From the NCBI RefSeq assembly GCF_020360975.1, contig NW_025408686.1:837250-901249 (forward strand): a stretch of 64,000 bases of DNA, read 5' to 3'. Source of the stretch: Hirsutella rhossiliensis. Lineage: Eukaryota > Ascomycota > Sordariomycetes > Hypocreales > Ophiocordycipitaceae. A model generated the notes under the pieces. The model did not search any database. It saw only the letters and a program-made list of their open reading frames with translations, and had not been told where the DNA came from. The translations under genes and the position numbers were made by a program. This document shows, piece by piece, positions 1 to 10,256 of this stretch; position 1 is the stretch's first letter, and each line of letters starts with the position of its first letter.

Positions 1-312
1 TCGGCTAAATAAGATTCATCAAACGGCTAGTCAATTGCCCTTAAATTGGCTGTGTTTTGCGCCTCTAAAGTTGCTTCGTTGCCGTACCAAATTTGGGTCG
101 GATTTGGATTAGGCGGAACTTTTGGAAGGTGACTGTAGCCCAGCACTATCTTTTTTTTTTTCAAGTTGTATTACGCCCGGAGGGTTCCCCCTATAGAGCC
201 ACTACGCTAAGCTATAAACCTTCTGTACATGGTCCCATCTCACCTTTGGTGAGCTCGTGATGAACAAGCGAATGCTGGACCCGCTCAAGCAAGCACCACC
301 TTTTATTATTAT
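1..312. other. Left flank of the Copia insertion, no gene seen
   Basis: No coding region can be supported here. A run of T lies at 151-161. The last bases before the Copia LTR are an ATT microsatellite ending in ATTAT (308-312), which is the left target duplication of the Copia element. A short stretch around 166-180 resembles sequence just right of the element (about 9769-9783), which may mean Copia landed in an older repeat, but the match is too short to prove it. Confidence 0.5.
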
Positions 313-401
313 TGTCGGGAGGTCTGTACTGCAGTAACGCAATGGGTTGTATTCAAGATGTCTTGCTAGGAAGGGAGGAAAGGGAATGAGGGGGCACACT
401 A

Positions 402-472
402 TGTCGCGAAGCAGATTTGATGTTCAATTGAACATGTCACCTGAACAACAGGTGGCTTGATTTTTCGTGACA
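402..472 (+). repeat. TRIM left terminal repeat (71 bp)
   Basis: Identical in sequence to 714-784. It has TG...CA ends and contains the palindrome TTCAATTGAA. At 71 bp it is far shorter than the roughly 200-bp LTR of the surrounding Copia element. Confidence 0.92.
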
Positions 473-484
473 GTTATGAGCCCG
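473..484 (+). promoter_or_regulatory. Candidate TRIM primer-binding site, half-tRNA type
   Basis: GTTATGAGCCCG directly abuts the left terminal repeat. Its complement, CGGGCTCATAAC, resembles the anticodon arm of a eukaryotic initiator Met-tRNA (anticodon CAT). Copia and Ty5 are known to prime from a half-molecule of this tRNA rather than from its 3' CCA end. A perfect 8-bp stem-loop (487-506, loop CTAA) follows three bases later. The tRNA match is recalled rather than searched. Confidence 0.55.
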
Positions 485-713
485 GGAGGAGGGGCTAACC
501 CCTCCTGGAACTTCCGGTAACTGCGCACGACCACCTAGGCTAGCGCGCACCCCGACGGAGTCAGTGTTCGAGACCTGCACCTGTGTAATGCCATAGCCAG
601 AGCCCGAGGCACTGTCGCAGAGTAGCCCGAATGGCACAAGGCAGAGAGGGCCCAGAGCTAAAGCGAGAGTGGTCTCAGGAATCCCAGGCTAGCCCGTGAT
701 CCCTGAGGGGGTG

Positions 714-784
714 TGTCGCGAAGCAGATTTGATGTTCAATTGAACATGTCACCTGAACAACAGGTGGCTTGATTTTTCGTGACA
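714..784 (+). repeat. TRIM right terminal repeat (71 bp)
   Basis: Identical to 402-472 and followed by the second CACTA. The lack of any difference between the two repeats suggests recent insertion, later than that of the Copia LTR that hosts it. Confidence 0.92.
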
Positions 785-1006
785 CACTACGTGCCCTTTA
801 TACACGGATCCCCGAGGTCCATACACGTGACGCTAAGGGTCACGTGTGCGTGTGTGCGCACCTCCCTTACAATCCTACTATAGCTATATGCTACATTCCC
901 ACACTGGCAAATCTTCTTTTATCGCTGCAATCGCAGCAGTAGCAGCAGGTGCGGGAGCGTAGCAGCAACCGCAAGGGTGCGAAAAGAGTGACGGTTCGAG
1001 CGGCAG

Positions 1007-1795
1007 CTAGCGGGGAGGGCGTTCGACTGATCCTTCTATCCTAATCGTAAGGCTATTCGTATCGACGAGGCGTTCGAGGGCGCGGTTAGGCGATGCCTTT
1101 GTCATAGCATCTGCTGGGTTGTCTGCGCCGTTAATCCAGCGGATTTCTGTGATCTCACGCCTTTCGTAGGATTGACGTAGGGCCATGATATCTATCATCA
1201 ATCGCTTCTCCTTCGTTGTGCCTAGCTTAACGAGGCACTCGTAGAGGGGAAAAAGAGTCGGTGCAAACGATTAGGGGGATAGGGGGGAAGATTGAGGCGG
1301 TCTGTGATCTTCCGTATCGTCGTTGCTAGTGATATCCCAATATCGAATCCGTTGACCATGCCGTAGATCTCTGATGCTAGCACGCTTCGGGTGACCCTCT
1401 TACACTTCGTTGAGCTCCAATGGAGGACATTGCCCTTGATCCCGAATTGGTCTTTGGTACGTGCGGTCTCGGTCTCATTGACTAGGGCAATGACGAAGCC
1501 TAGCTGTGACGATAGGTCCTTATTGTTCGCAAAGGAACCGTCGGTAAAGACGATAAGCTTGGCATTGGCGAGGTCAATAGGGATATACGTTAGGCCTCGC
1601 TGCTGGTGGTCTTTCTGCCATTGAAGCCGCTTGTTGAGGGTCGTGCAATCCTCTTCCGTAGGGGTTTGGACCTGGGCAGCAATAGAGATGTCGAATGAGG
1701 CCTCTGGTTGACAGATTGAAGCCACATACGCGCCACGGGCACGCTGTTCCACGTACTGTTGGGCTCGATCGTATGCCTTGATGTCGATGGGTTCG
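1007..1795 (-). pseudogene. Copia pol, RNase H and C-terminal part
   Basis: This is the 3' end of the Copia polyprotein gene, cut off from its reverse transcriptase by the hAT insertion. The reverse frame from about 1795 to 1260 shows Copia RNase H hallmarks: FTDGSFANNKDL with the first catalytic Asp, and LHWSSTKCKRVTRSVLASE with the catalytic Glu. The end of the protein (RWINGADNPADAMTK, around 1100-1140) lies in a different frame, so a frameshift sits near 1230-1260. The final segment ends at 1007, about 100 bp before the 3' LTR. RNase H would remove the RNA template during cDNA synthesis in the particle. Confidence 0.85.
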
Positions 1796-1803
1796 ATCTT
1801 GGC

Positions 1804-1940
1804 CAGGCTTGGAAATCGATCGTACAATCGATTTGATCGAATCGATTAATCGAATCGATTTCGATTTCGATCGATCGATTAGAAGTCCTGCTCGATCGAT
1901 ATCGTATCGATCCAACCTCCAATCGATCGATTTGATCGTC
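1804..1940 (+). repeat. hAT-1 left end with dense ATCGAT motifs
   Basis: The terminal inverted repeat is followed by a subterminal region in which ATCGAT occurs about ten times, some copies overlapping as ATCGATCGAT. hAT transposases are known to bind short repeated subterminal motifs, so these are probable transposase-binding sites. The matching array lies at the other end (4808-4944). Confidence 0.8.
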
Positions 1941-2284
1941 GTTCGCCATGTCCATACAAGGTGTCCAGGGTAGGCTGCGTAGGTTGGATGCGTGACGATG
2001 CTGCCGCCCGACGCGTCTGCCAAACACCCTGGCAAACGACCGGGGGTCCCAGGCAGCCAGTCATATCTATCTTGTTGCCGCGCGTCGCGTGTCGACAAAA
2101 GTAAATTGATCTCTCCGTCTCTTGCGTTTGCAAGTCCTCCCCGTTCAACGGAATCAGTACGCGTCGCAACCAGGAATTATTTCGGGCCTCAGCCTGTCCG
2201 AGTAGACTTCATACAGATTCGACCTTATCAGCCTCGCACCCTTCGATTTGACCTCGCCCACATTGTTTACGGACGTTTCCCACC

Positions 2285-4775
2285 ATGGACGCGCTTGATG
2301 AGGACATAGAGATCGCCTCCTCCACGCCGCCGCCTTCCGAGCCGACAACCAGTTCAGCATCAACTAAATATGCACCCATGGGGTTTCCAGATTATGAAGC
2401 TTGGACGACTGATAAATTTGGGCGGTTCCCCGGCACGATTTGCCACGACCCTTCTCGAGAACGGACGTGGTGGTGGCAATTCGGATTCAGAATGAAGGAC
2501 AACAGGTCACGGCCCCACAAGATCGTATGGATCTGCGAGAGATGCTTCCTCCGGGACAGGCCGAAGACAGCACATTACGTCTTCATCGCTTCGACTGGGA
2601 AGCGTCGTCCGACATCTGAGGAAGGAGCACAAAGTCGTGGTTTGTGCCACCTCTCCGTACCCCATCTCCACGTCGTTCGATCATGCCCGCTAACTTGTCA
2701 GCCACCTTCTAGACAACGTGCAGGCTCAGTTACCGGGAGTGGAGGTGCAGAACGGAACCTGCTTGATATGCTTCGCGCCGATCCGACGAACCCTCGAGAT
2801 CAGACTCTTCTCAGCAATCTGCATACGTTATTCGATCCGAAGATGAATCAACTGCTCCTGCTCGACTGGCTTACATATCATAACCTCCCCTTTAATGTCG
2901 TAAACTCAGACTCCGACAAAACACATCATTCCTCGGTATCAACGCCCACTTTATCGACCAAGATTGGAACCAATGGGGAATCCTCTTGGCTTTGCCGGCT
3001 CTCGCGAAACGCCATACTGGAGCAGCGCTTGCAGATGAAGTTGCAGATACAATATGCGCGTTTGGTCTTGAAGACAGGTATAGAACCACAGTCAACACTT
3101 CTTGGGTCCGTTAGCTGACAATCTTGACTGTTATCCGGCGTCAGAATCGGGTACTACACGCTTGACAACGCTACGAATAATGATACGGCTGTGGAAGCGC
3201 TTGCCGCTGAGTTCGATTTCGACAGGGAAGAGCGTCGCATCCGCTGCGCCCTCATTTTCTGAACCTGGCCGTCAGGGCTATGATGTACGGCAGCAAAGGG
3301 ATAATTTCAACGAGTTGCTTGCTCATTGGGGCGATAAGGACTTTGTGGCTGAAGAGGAAGAGCAGCGCCAGTTGTCCGACGCTATCAATGAGCTGGCGAC
3401 CGACGACGACTTCTGTGTGCCGAGCATGGAAGAAGGATTCGAGGTTGAAACAGTCCCAGAAGGCAGTCAGGATCAGGACGTACTGCCCGACATCATCAAT
3501 GGCGAAGAAGTGGACAAGTACCGCAAGTTTGGGCCATTTGGCAAACTTCACAATATTGGCATTGCTCTTCGAACGAGCAGTCAACTTCTCGAGGTCTTTA
3601 CGAAGCTCAACGGCAAACCGCTCCTACTGAACCTATTCTTACGTGGGTTCAAAACGTCTGCACTCGCTGGCAATCCGATGAGGCGATGGCCTCACGCGCT
3701 CTGCTGAAGCGTACGGCTTTGAACAGGATGTTTTCCATCATCGAGGAACGATGGCTTGGCAAAGGCGGCAAAGAACAGGACAAACCAGCGATACTGAAAG
3801 AACAACTTTCCCTTGAAGAATGGAAGGTCGTTGTTGCGGTTCAGAAGATCCTTCAGCCATTCAAGATCGCCTCGAAGCAACTCCAGGGCGAGGGTATTGC
3901 TGGTAAACGCTCCACGTCAGGAGGGTTCGATGAGTACTTCCGGTGGTAGAGATGCTCCTTGACCACCTCGAACTAGCAGTTCAGGGAGTTATAATCGAAG
4001 AGAACGAAGATCAGACCATGAAAGAGGTTCACCTGTTCAATGACATGGACGCAAGAACTCGCAGGGTTTTGAAGATTTACATCAAGCTCGGATGGAAGAA
4101 GCTGAACGACTACTATAGCAAGCTGACCTCAACCGCATATGTAGCGGCAGTGGTGTTCCACCCTGCAAGAAGTGGCGCGCTCTGGAACGGCTTTGGAGCC
4201 AACTCCGTCTCGTCAGACGTCGGGTGGGAAAGAACATATGCGAGAAGCTTAGCGACAGTCTGGAAAGAGAGTACAAGAACATGGCTCATCGGCAATCCTG
4301 CGATGGTGTTTCAGCGGATACGACTAATAGTGGCTTGGACTATATTGAGCGTCGATTGGCGTTTAGTCGATCATTGGCTTGCCCTGAGCCTCGAGGGCGG
4401 CAAATTAAAGGACCAAAGCAGTCAACCGCCTTGCAAGAACAGGACGAGCTTGATCAGTACCTATCAGAGCCGCCGGTGGAAAATATCGCATACAAAACGG
4501 ACCCAATCGCTTGGTGGAAGGACGTTGGTGTTGCGCGGTTTCCTCGGCTGTCTTATATGGCTGTTGACTACCTTACCATCGCGTCGTCTTCAGCAGGAAC
4601 GGAAAGAGATTTTAGCAGCTGTGGGAGGATGATAACACCACTGAGATCTCGCCTACGACGCCATATTGTGGCGATGGCGCAGTGTCTTCGTTCCTGGAGT
4701 AAAGCTGGCATCTATCAGCCGACACTTCCTCTTGGTCTGCTTGAAGGGACAATTGGAGGCAAGTTCTTCAACTGA
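2285..4775 (+). pseudogene. hAT transposase with BED finger (hAT-1), frameshifted
   Basis: The ATG at 2285 opens a frame whose first hundred codons hold a BED-type zinc finger (VWICERCF, then [10 protein letters not shown] in another frame, so a shift lies near 2600). Likely introns are about 2640-2701 (GTTTGT...GCTAAC...CAG) and 3078-3144 (GTATAG...GCTGAC...CAG). The second joins to [13 protein letters not shown], a typical hAT catalytic-core segment. A shift near 3250 and others follow. The C-terminus (about 4500-4730) is the hAT dimerisation domain, with SYMAVDYLTIASSSAGTERD and SSCGRMITPLRSRL. The family cuts and pastes DNA with a DDE nuclease. At least three frame breaks suggest that this copy is inactive. 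Confidence 0.88.
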
Positions 4776-4807
4776 TGGGCAAGATCACCCTAGATAGGGA
4801 TGATTTT

Positions 4808-4944
4808 TAGTATTGATCGATTCGATCGTCGATCGATTCGAATCAAACAGCGATCGATCGATATCGATCGATTGAAGGTGACGATCGATAAAATTCGATC
4901 GATCAGGCTCGAAAATCGATCTATAAGATCGATTTCCAACTCTG
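4808..4944 (-). repeat. hAT-1 right end with dense ATCGAT motifs
   Basis: Mirror of the left end. About ten ATCGAT copies precede the inverted repeat that ends at 4944. Apart from the terminal 18 bp the two ends share motif content rather than a long common sequence. Confidence 0.8.
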
Positions 4945-4952
4945 ATCTTGGC

Positions 4953-5760
4953 TGCTTGACCCTTTTGTTGAAGCAGTAGAGCGTTGTGGAAAGTGGTGTC
5001 TTGGAGGGTTATCTTTGCACCGTTGAAGTCAATGCTAGTACCCGGGGTCATCGTTGTCTTCGGCTTTGCCCGAAATTGTGCCTTTACGAGTTCCGCTTCC
5101 TCTAGCGCGGAAAAACGTTGTGTGCCAAGCATAAGGGTATCGTCAGTCTGCATTCCCACAATCCCAAAGTTATCAGGTCCCTTATTCGTAATTAGGAAGC
5201 ATAGGTCGTAGGTTGATGTGGACATGTCGAGGTTATCGACATGATGCCCGTGATAGGTTCGAAACCAATGGACTCCGGCCTCCGCAATTCCGTATAGGGG
5301 CTTAATAACGCGAATGATTGTTCCTTCCGGGTATCTTCCTTCTAATTCGGCGGGAAGATGCGTGAGAATGGTGCGGAATAGTTCGGTCTGCGCCTGGGGA
5401 TACGCTTGTGTGATGTCACGAAGAGAGAGGTCATGCCGTGAGAAAGGAGGTCTGGGGAGATAGCAGAAACAAGCCGTTGACTGACGCGTTGAATTGTCGG
5501 GGATTGCGTCAATAGGGTGGTTTCTCTTGGTCGTTGTGCCCTTGGACCACGAGCCTTGACTTCTCGTATGGTTTGGTTTCTTTGCCTTTAACCTCGCGGA
5601 CCATGCGGGAGCGGAAGATATGATGGTTCCCGTGCTTTGCTTCATTGTAGCGTTCGAAGCTAAACACTCCTCGTACCAATAGATCATCGATCTCCGTGCT
5701 ATCGGATTCCTCAAAGGGTGCCTGGCGTTGTGATAATGCCTTCGTCCCGTAGCTTGATGG
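4953..5760 (-). pseudogene. Copia pol, reverse transcriptase part
   Basis: The reverse frame contains DITQAYPQAQTELFRTI (first catalytic Asp), KPLYGIAEAGVHWF, and MQTDDTLMLG. The last holds the Asp pair, with T-D-D where many RTs have Y-A-D-D; I recall MQTDD-type boxes in other fungal Copia elements. The frame then runs into the hAT insertion at 4952, so the domain is separated from its RNase H (1007-1795) by 3.1 kb. The stretch upstream of about 5700 is out of frame. The domain copies element RNA into cDNA inside virus-like particles. Confidence 0.88.
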
Positions 5761-5779
5761 CTAGTTGGTAGGCATCTTC

Positions 5780-7380
5780 TTCCTTCTTGACTAGGAACGT
5801 CGTCTTTGGCTTGTTCTTCGAACCAGGGGGGCGGCCTCGCTTGCGCGGCGCCGGGGGATTAGGAGCAGGAACAGGGGCAGGGGCAGGGGCAGAAACAGGA
5901 ACAGAATCGCTCGCAGGATCAGAAACAGGAATGTCAGAATCATCCGCAGCAGCAGCAGCGGGGCAGGGATCGTCGTCTCGTCGCGGAAATAAGGCTGCAC
6001 AAGGGTGGAACGGAAGGTCTGGGGTCCGTTGATAGTATCAATTGTGACATTGGAGCCATCAATTGCACTAATCTTAAAAGGCCTTGCCAGCCGAGCTTTT
6101 CTCTCCACACTCGGACCTCGCTTTGCAGTGGGAGCGATAGTATAACGCCTGTTGATGATGGTCCGTTCTTTGTGTGTAAGGCGCCCTGCACTTGCCGCTC
6201 TGCTGAGAGCTGACGAAGCATTTTCATCGCTTTCTGGGCTGCGGCAGCCCTTTCAGGGTCGTAGCAGAAGGGGCGAATCTAACGCCATTCGAGGGTAGGC
6301 GCCAAAGACTAGGAGCGTAGGGACAATGCCATTTAGCCCTGCTGTGTCGTTGATGGCTTTGATAGCCATTTGAAGGATCGATTCGGGATGTGAAGGTCCC
6401 GATTTCTGCGTGGAGGATCTCAAACGCACGGCGGAGAGGGCATGATATCTTTCAACCTTTCCAACGGACCAATGTGCTTCCACAGGGACTTGCTTGCAGG
6501 TTATCCCCATAAGCTTTGCCTCGTTACGGAACTCTAGGAGGCAAAATTGGTCCCTGCGTCGTGCTTGATAGTATCAGGGGGTCCGAGATATGTGTCTATC
6601 CAGAGGGCTCGGAGGGCTTCCCACGTATCCTTTGCTGACATCGATAGGAGGAACCTGGCTGCTTGGAACGCTGTTGCTGTATCTACCACGTGCAAGACGG
6701 GGCGTTGAGGGGTTCAAGGTAGAGCACATCAGCGACGATTTCGTAGTTGAATTCCTGGTCATCCTTTAGGGTGAATTTGAAGCGTCTTGGAGCTTGAGAG
6801 TGCATTTGACAGTGATGACAGAATCTCGAGATGTTCTCTAGGATATCTATCGTCACATCGTTGTGGCCAGCTTGCCGTAGGAGGTTGTGAAGTCTTGGGA
6901 CCGCTGGGTGCCCGAATCGACGATGAAGAGTGCGGATCTCGCTCTCCGTGAGGAATGCGATAGCGGCCTCGTTGGTCTTAGGTAGGAGGAACCAAGGATG
7001 TCCCCATTTGCGGATAACCGGGAGGGTTGTTCGTCCGACAATAGTGTCTGTAAGGTTGTTGAAATAGATGCCTAGGCGATCCATATCAGCGAGAGAGAGA
7101 GGAGGGAGTAGGGGTCTTGAGGATATGGAATGTGATCCTTCCGAGAGGTGTTTTAAGGGCGATAGAGCCGAGGGATAGAATGGCTTCGCCGTTGCCGAAT
7201 TTGATAGAAGCTTGGCCTGCTGTAGTCTTATCGAGCGTTATAGCAGGGTCTTCTCGTTGTAGAGCGATGCATTGGTCGTAGCCAGCTGTGGAAACCTTCG
7301 CGGCGCCTGTGTCAATTATGATGCCCTGGAATCGGAGTCTTGAGTAGCGCTCCTCTATCATGAATTGGGAAGCAGGTGTA
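5780..7380 (-). pseudogene. Copia protease and integrase region
   Basis: At about 7290-7330 the reverse frame has GIIIDTGAAKVSTAGYDQC, whose DTG is the aspartic protease active site. Next comes the integrase zinc-binding domain at about 6790-6940 (LHRRFGHPAVPRLHNLL, then CHHCQ), the start of the catalytic core (IVADVLYLE), and EAHWSVGKVERYH with the catalytic Glu at about 6430-6490. The segment QTFRSTLVQPYFRD near 6010-6050 belongs to the integrase C-terminal domain. The core is broken into several frames between about 6490 and 6760. A G/C/A-rich microsatellite (about 5865-5930) lies in the linker before reverse transcriptase. The protease cuts the polyprotein and the integrase inserts cDNA, giving the 5-bp duplication. 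Confidence 0.85.
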
Positions 7381-7419
7381 GCGTTGTTTTGAGAGTGCTA
7401 TACACGTCTTCCCCTGTGA

Positions 7420-9322
7420 TCAGATGGTTGAAGGCTTGCTGGCAGAGCATTTGGCTTGTGTGCCACTGTTCTGGGTTGTTGTCATTATCTTCATTGTCGT
7501 CCTCGTCCCAGGGTCGTTAGCATCATCGTGGGCATCCATCTCGTGACCTTCAAAGTCAAGAACGTAGGCTGTAAGGTCCTGGGAGGGGTAATCCCTATGA
7601 AGTGACAGTGGGCGACGTATTGGTCTCGGATCTTTGACGTTCCTCGGCAGTGTGCTTTGTAGACCAACATCCTTCCTTATTGCAGACGAAGCACTTCTTA
7701 TTCCACGGGTGGTTGTGGCCGTAACGGCCTTGTGGGCGGTTAAAGCGTTGACTATTGAAGATTCCCCGTGGAGCGTTGTAGCTGCCTCGTTGAGCGTTGC
7801 CTCTATACCTTCTATACCCTTCTGACCAAATCTTCCGCGATTGTTGTTGTATCTTCGATCGAGATAGTAGTGGTCATTGGGATCCATATGATCAGATGGT
7901 TCCTCGAGGTCTTGATGGTATTGAGGGCCTCCTTGAAGATAACGAGGCGCTATTCCGCGTGCAAGATGGGTCTCAACGGAAGAGCGAAGATCTGCAAAAG
8001 GGCTCGATTCCTTCGGCGGGCTTGAATAAAGCGTATTCAAGTTCAGGAACACCGCGGCATGCATTAATAAGCGTTGTACGCAGTGGAACGTTTCCTGCAT
8101 ACGCGTTGCCAAGAGCTCGTTGGCATAACTGTAGCTTATCAAGGAGTAGCTGAAGAACCTCGTGTAGGGATTTCGTAGCATTATCGGCACGGAGCTTGTT
8201 AAAGGAAATAGTCGTCCATTCAGTATAGTAGTGAACGTGGTTAACTTCCGTATCGAAATGTTGCTTGATGCTATCGTATGCCTTGCGGAACGTTGAGGTC
8301 CAGTTAACGTGGTCAATGTAGTACGTTTGGGCTCGGCCAGTAAGGATTCGAGGAAAAGAGCGTGGAATTGGTCCGGCTTGACCTGAATGTTATAACAGAT
8401 ACTCATAAAGATGCGTAGCTTATCATCGAGAAGGTCATAGGGTTCCCCCGTATAGTTCTTCTCTTTGTCCCAGATCTTGGTGAATTTCTGTTGTGTGTCG
8501 GCATCGACGATGTCGTTCGGGATGTCGGCCGGGGGAAGCGTTGTGTACGCTTCGAGGGATGTGGGAGAAGAGGGTTCTGCTAGAACGATGCTCTGTTGCT
8601 GGAACTGATAGCTTGTAGGATGTATTGTTCGTTGGGAAGCGTAGCAGTCGTTGTGGGCGGTTCCGCAATTGTCGTAGCGGGAGGAGCAGGGAGCGTCGGA
8701 ATAGGGGCTAACGGCGTGGATGGCTCCGCCGTGTTGGAGGTGGGAGGGTTCTGCGTTAGTCGTCTCTCTTTTCTTGTATAGGCCTCCGTTCCTTTATCGA
8801 ATTGGGTTACCATGAATTCGTTGTCGGGCCAGGCTGGTGGGTTATCGATCGTCTGTAGGAAGACGAGCTGTGGGATGATGTGGTCACCCTTTTCTCCTGT
8901 ATAGATACCACGTCTCTTTAAAAGGTAACGTAGCTCCTTCGAAATTCCTTTGGCATCTTTCTCCACGTTGCCTCGGTCCACTGTTGGAAGTGATCCTGGA
9001 AGAATTCAAGGATATTAGTGCCATGAAGGTGTACGTTCTCCTCGCATTCTGACATAAATCGTGCGGTATATGTCATAACAGCTATTCTATCTTCCTCTTG
9101 TGGCGTGATCTCATCCTCCCATCGGGTCGGATCGATATCCTGATATTGGGTCTTTGGGATCGTGAGATTTTGGACCAATTCCTTACTTGGTCGAGGAAGG
9201 CGTCGTTCCTCGTAGAGGCGGGGTTCGGGGTTGGGGTCGTGCTTGTCATTGTGAGGGTTGTCACGTAGTTGTCGAATCGTGAGGGCTGTCACGTAGTTGT
9301 CGAATCGGCGTTGTGGACGCAC
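7420..9322 (-). pseudogene. Copia gag (capsid and nucleocapsid), frameshifted
   Basis: The reverse frames 9322-8918, 8981-8580 and 8406-7420 line up end to end as a gag-like protein. The middle part is rich in Pro, Thr and Ala. A zinc knuckle lies at about 7650-7720: a frame shifted from the main one reads KKCFVCNKEGCWSTKHT, a Cys-Cys-Cys-His pattern that I recall from other fungal Copia elements. Two copies of a 28-bp direct repeat lie at 9253-9308, near the start. No clear ATG could be fixed and at least three frame changes are needed, so this copy is broken. Confidence 0.75.
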
Positions 9323-9554
9323 TTACACTTAATGTAACCGTTAAGTGAAGTTGGAAGGATCTATCAATGGCCTACCGGGAGCTAGTTGGTTGCCGGGTCC
9401 GGGTAATCGTAGAGTCCTTGATCTTAGCATAGAAACCTCCTCTAGGTCCAACCAGGGCAATATCGCTAGGAATATGGTAGTTGGGCTTTCGAAGGTTGCG
9501 TTCTATCTCTTCTTCCTTGCCAATCTGTGATCGACCAAATCGATCACTGATCAG

Positions 9555-9756
9555 TGTCGGGAGGTCTGTACTGCAGTAACGCAATGGGTTGTATTCAAGA
9601 TGTCTTGCTAGGAAGGAGGAAAGGGAATGAGGGGGCACACTACGTGCCCTTTATACACGGATCCCCGAGGTCCATACACGTGACGCTAAGGGTCACGTGT
9701 GCGTGTGTGCGCACCTCCCTTACAATCCTACTATAGCTATATGCTACATTCCCACA
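9555..9756 (-). repeat. Copia 5' LTR (right copy)
   Basis: A 202-bp uninterrupted LTR with TGT...ACA ends. It supplies the empty-site sequence for the TRIM, since GGGCACACTACGTG is continuous here. ATTAT follows at 9757-9761. Confidence 0.93.
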
Positions 9757-10256
9757 ATTATTATTATTTTGTATTGCGCCCAGGTGGGGCGCGCTCGCGA
9801 GTTACAAATAAAGGTGGGGCGTGGCACGGGTAATCCCTGTTTGTGACCTGGGGGCTGCTCCCGAGCACTCAAAGGGATTAGAGTAAGAAGAGCCGAGAGG
9901 GTTGATCACCTGTTCAGCTCAGTATATGCCGCAGCCCACTACTTGTCCTATATATATAAAATGAAAAGAGTTTCGGCCTGAGCCTACATAAGTTAGTCTC
10001 GCCGGGGGCCCTTGCTTTCTCAGGTTTATGCCCCTTTGCGGGAGGCTAGCATGATTCGTATCACTTTTCTTTAGAGAAACCAAGGTCACTAAGAAACGGA
10101 CATTAGCATAGTATTTAGATACCAGTCACCTCTCAGTAAATCGATATACGAACTTTGATGCAGAGCTATCTCTTGTTTCTCTTACTTGATCTACTACCAG
10201 TATTCAGCCATTCATGTTGCAGCCGCCTCGTTCGCTTACGTTAAACGAACAACAAG
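9757..10256. other. Region between Copia and the amidase gene
   Basis: No coding region seen. The first 150 bp are GC-rich and may belong to an older repeat. TATATATATAAAATG-like sequence near 9951-9963 and the AT-rich stretch that follows could belong to the promoter of the amidase, whose start is about 300 bp downstream. An ATG at 10158 opens a short frame that stops early and is not used in the model. Confidence 0.4.

Larger units (their letters stand above)
402..784 (+). mobile_element. Terminal-repeat retrotransposon in miniature (TRIM)
   Basis: A 383-bp insertion inside the Copia LTR. It has two identical 71-bp direct terminal repeats that begin TGTCGCGAAG and end TTTTCGTGACA, so it has TG...CA ends. 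The repeats enclose a 241-bp interior with no credible coding capacity. CACTA occurs on both sides (397-401 and 785-789) and only once in the uninterrupted right LTR, which proves insertion with a 5-bp duplication as made by an LTR-retroelement integrase. GTTATGAGCCCG follows the left repeat directly and a G-rich tract (704-713) precedes the right one. These are the expected places for a primer-binding site and polypurine tract. Without coding capacity it must depend on enzymes from another element. Confidence 0.9.
313..903 (-). repeat. Copia 3' LTR (left copy), interrupted by a TRIM
   Basis: Matches the right LTR over its whole length except for a one-base difference near 371-376 and the 388-bp block made of the TRIM plus its CACTA duplication. 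Because the element lies on the reverse strand, this is its 3' LTR. Confidence 0.93.
1804..4944 (+). mobile_element. hAT DNA transposon 1, nested in Copia pol
   Basis: The ends are inverted repeats: CAGGCTTGGAAATCGATC at 1804 and the reverse complement of CAGAGTTGGAAATCGATC ending at 4944, with two mismatches. ATCTTGGC is duplicated on both sides (1796-1803 and 4945-4952). An 8-bp duplication and CAG-type ends are hallmarks of hAT. Removing the element and one copy of the duplication rejoins the Copia reading frame in the segment coding for ...QAAKI. Inside is one transposase gene on the + strand, opposite to Copia. The element is 3141 bp. Confidence 0.95.
313..9756 (-). mobile_element. Ty1/Copia LTR retrotransposon, reverse strand, with two nested insertions
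   Basis: The two LTRs (313-903 and 9555-9756) begin TGTCGGGA and end TTCCCACA on the + strand and are almost identical once the 388-bp insertion in the left copy is removed (203 versus 202 bp). ATTAT lies directly outside both LTRs (308-312 and 9757-9761), fitting a 5-bp target duplication, although the ATT microsatellite makes its exact length uncertain. Reading the reverse strand from 9554 down, the order is gag, protease, integrase, reverse transcriptase, RNase H, which is the Copia order. The near-identical LTRs suggest a fairly recent insertion, yet the coding part contains frameshifts and a hAT insertion. No convincing primer-binding site was found next to the 5' LTR. Confidence 0.93.

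Noticed and set aside
166..180. An older repeat split by Copia (similar short strings at 166-180 and about 9769-9783)
   Set aside because: Only about 15 bp agree, with a mismatch and a gap, and the sequences beyond differ.
1804..1940. ATCGAT runs as satellite DNA or a CRISPR-like array
   Set aside because: Spacing is irregular, there are no unique spacers, and the block is confined to the two ends of a hAT element with a proven target duplication.
9520..9554. Primer-binding site of the large Copia element next to its 5' LTR
   Set aside because: The sequence after the LTR on the reverse strand matches neither a 3' CCA-type nor the half-tRNA initiator site.
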